From Cognataquiflexum aquatile (GTDB lineage Bacteria; Bacteroidota; Bacteroidia; Cytophagales; Cyclobacteriaceae): DNA of 64,000 nt. Position 1 is the first letter of the stretch. Each line of letters opens with the position of its first letter. The stretch lies in the NCBI RefSeq assembly GCF_003316845.1, contig NZ_QMIK01000002.1:481815-545814 (forward strand), written 5' to 3'. Shown here piece after piece: positions 63,660 to 64,000 of this stretch. Made by a program: the position numbers and the translations under genes. The notes under the pieces are model-generated. The model made no database searches and had not been told where the DNA came from. It saw only the letters and a list, made by a program, of their open reading frames with translations.

Positions 63660-64000
63660 GAAATTAACTTCTCCCTGTCATACCGACCAGAAGGAGATAT
63701 CTTTTTGAAGGATGAGGTTTTTGTTTTTCAAGACTTCTCCTTCGTCGAAGTGACAAGGCAAAGCTTTCATGATTCTTGACATTATACCGAATAGGTCGGT
63801 TGTTGGAACTTGGATAAAAAGTGAAATTAACTTCTCCTTGTCATATCGACCAGAGGGAGATATCTTTTTGAAGGATGAGGTTTTTGTTTTTCAAGACTTC
63901 TCCTTCGTCGAAGTGACAAGGCAAAGCTTTCATGATTCTTGACATTATACCGAATAGGTCGGTTGTTGGAACTTGGATAAAAAGTGAAATTAACTTCTCC
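63660..64000. repeat. 163-bp tandem direct repeat, two full units and the start of a third
   Basis: The word GAAATTAACTTCTCC begins at 63660, 63823 and 63986, giving a period of exactly 163. The two full units differ at only three positions near their starts. The array continues past the window end. Each unit contains a long imperfect inverted repeat (left arm about 63674-63703, right arm 63730-63758, with a 26-base loop). No protein-coding signal was seen. Confidence 0.95.

Noticed and set aside
63660..64000. Possible CRISPR array
   Set aside because: Repeats are contiguous 163-base units without variable spacers; no cas genes are near.
1..64000. tRNA or rRNA genes
   Set aside because: No cloverleaf with a GTTCRANNC-type T-arm or rRNA-like block was found by eye in the gaps; a covariance scan would be needed to exclude them fully.

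Overview
The window reads as a chromosomal segment of a Bacteroidota bacterium, most likely order Cytophagales and close to the Cyclobacteriaceae (Algoriphagus-like). The evidence is a complete type IX secretion (T9SS) core run (PorP/SprF-like protein, GldK, GldL, GldM, GldN), many lipoproteins and SurA/FKBP-type foldases, a TonB-dependent receptor with a carboxypeptidase-like plug extension, LytS/LytTR regulators, A-rich leaders without clear Shine-Dalgarno sites, and lineage-typical families such as DUF4271, DUF4197 and DUF6364. Genus is inference. No rRNA, tRNA, CRISPR array, prophage or insertion sequence was recognised. The first gene is cut by the window start, and a tandem repeat runs off the window end.

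Layout. 1-7.0 kb (minus): a partner-switching set (SpoIIE/RsbU-like phosphatase, STAS antagonist, RsbW-like ATPase) followed by three parvulin-type periplasmic foldases. 7.0-12.9 kb: DUF4197 lipoprotein, DciA-like DUF721 protein, HemW, a BamA/TamA-like outer-membrane protein, DUF4271 protein and uroporphyrinogen-III synthase. 13.0-18.6 kb: PorP/SprF-like protein and gldKLMN. 18.8-22.5 kb: nucleoside-diphosphate kinase, a DHH phosphoesterase and three consecutive FKBP lipoproteins. 22.6-32.5 kb: mostly metabolic genes (SGNH hydrolase, UbiA-like membrane protein, neutral ceramidase, PurM, MetK, Ddl, metallophosphatase) with a PIN/DUF6364 toxin-antitoxin pair. 32.6-43.0 kb: a DPP-IV-like peptidase, an alpha/beta hydrolase, an RND efflux operon (adaptor, pump, TolC) and an MltF-like lytic transglycosylase. 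43.0-53.9 kb: an RsmI-like methylase, amidohydrolase, esterase, EamA transporter, DusB, then a plus-strand block of CPBP protease, DUF2007 protein, CdsA, glutamate dehydrogenase and phosphatidylserine decarboxylase. 54.1-57.0 kb: a TRAP transporter operon. 57.1-63.5 kb: a TonB receptor, a helical-repeat protein, small envelope proteins and a LytS/LytTR two-component pair.

How the parts fit. The dominant theme is the cell envelope: foldases for outer-membrane proteins, a BamA-like insertase, the T9SS motor and ring, phospholipid synthesis (CdsA, Psd), peptidoglycan enzymes (Ddl, MltF-like), efflux and nutrient uptake. Housekeeping genes are interleaved in short operons, and many neighbours overlap or lie a few bases apart.

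The least explained content is intergenic. Five gaps carry degenerate arrays with an exact 7-bp period but different words (34.8, 45.2, 55.2, 57.0 and 63.5 kb). Two gaps carry the same GC-rich dyad element in opposite orientations (53.9 and 60.7 kb). The window ends in a 163-bp tandem repeat whose unit holds a long imperfect hairpin. Among genes, the conserved-looking but functionally unassigned TonB receptor / helical-repeat protein / LytS-LytTR block and the sigma-B-less partner-switching module deserve most attention.
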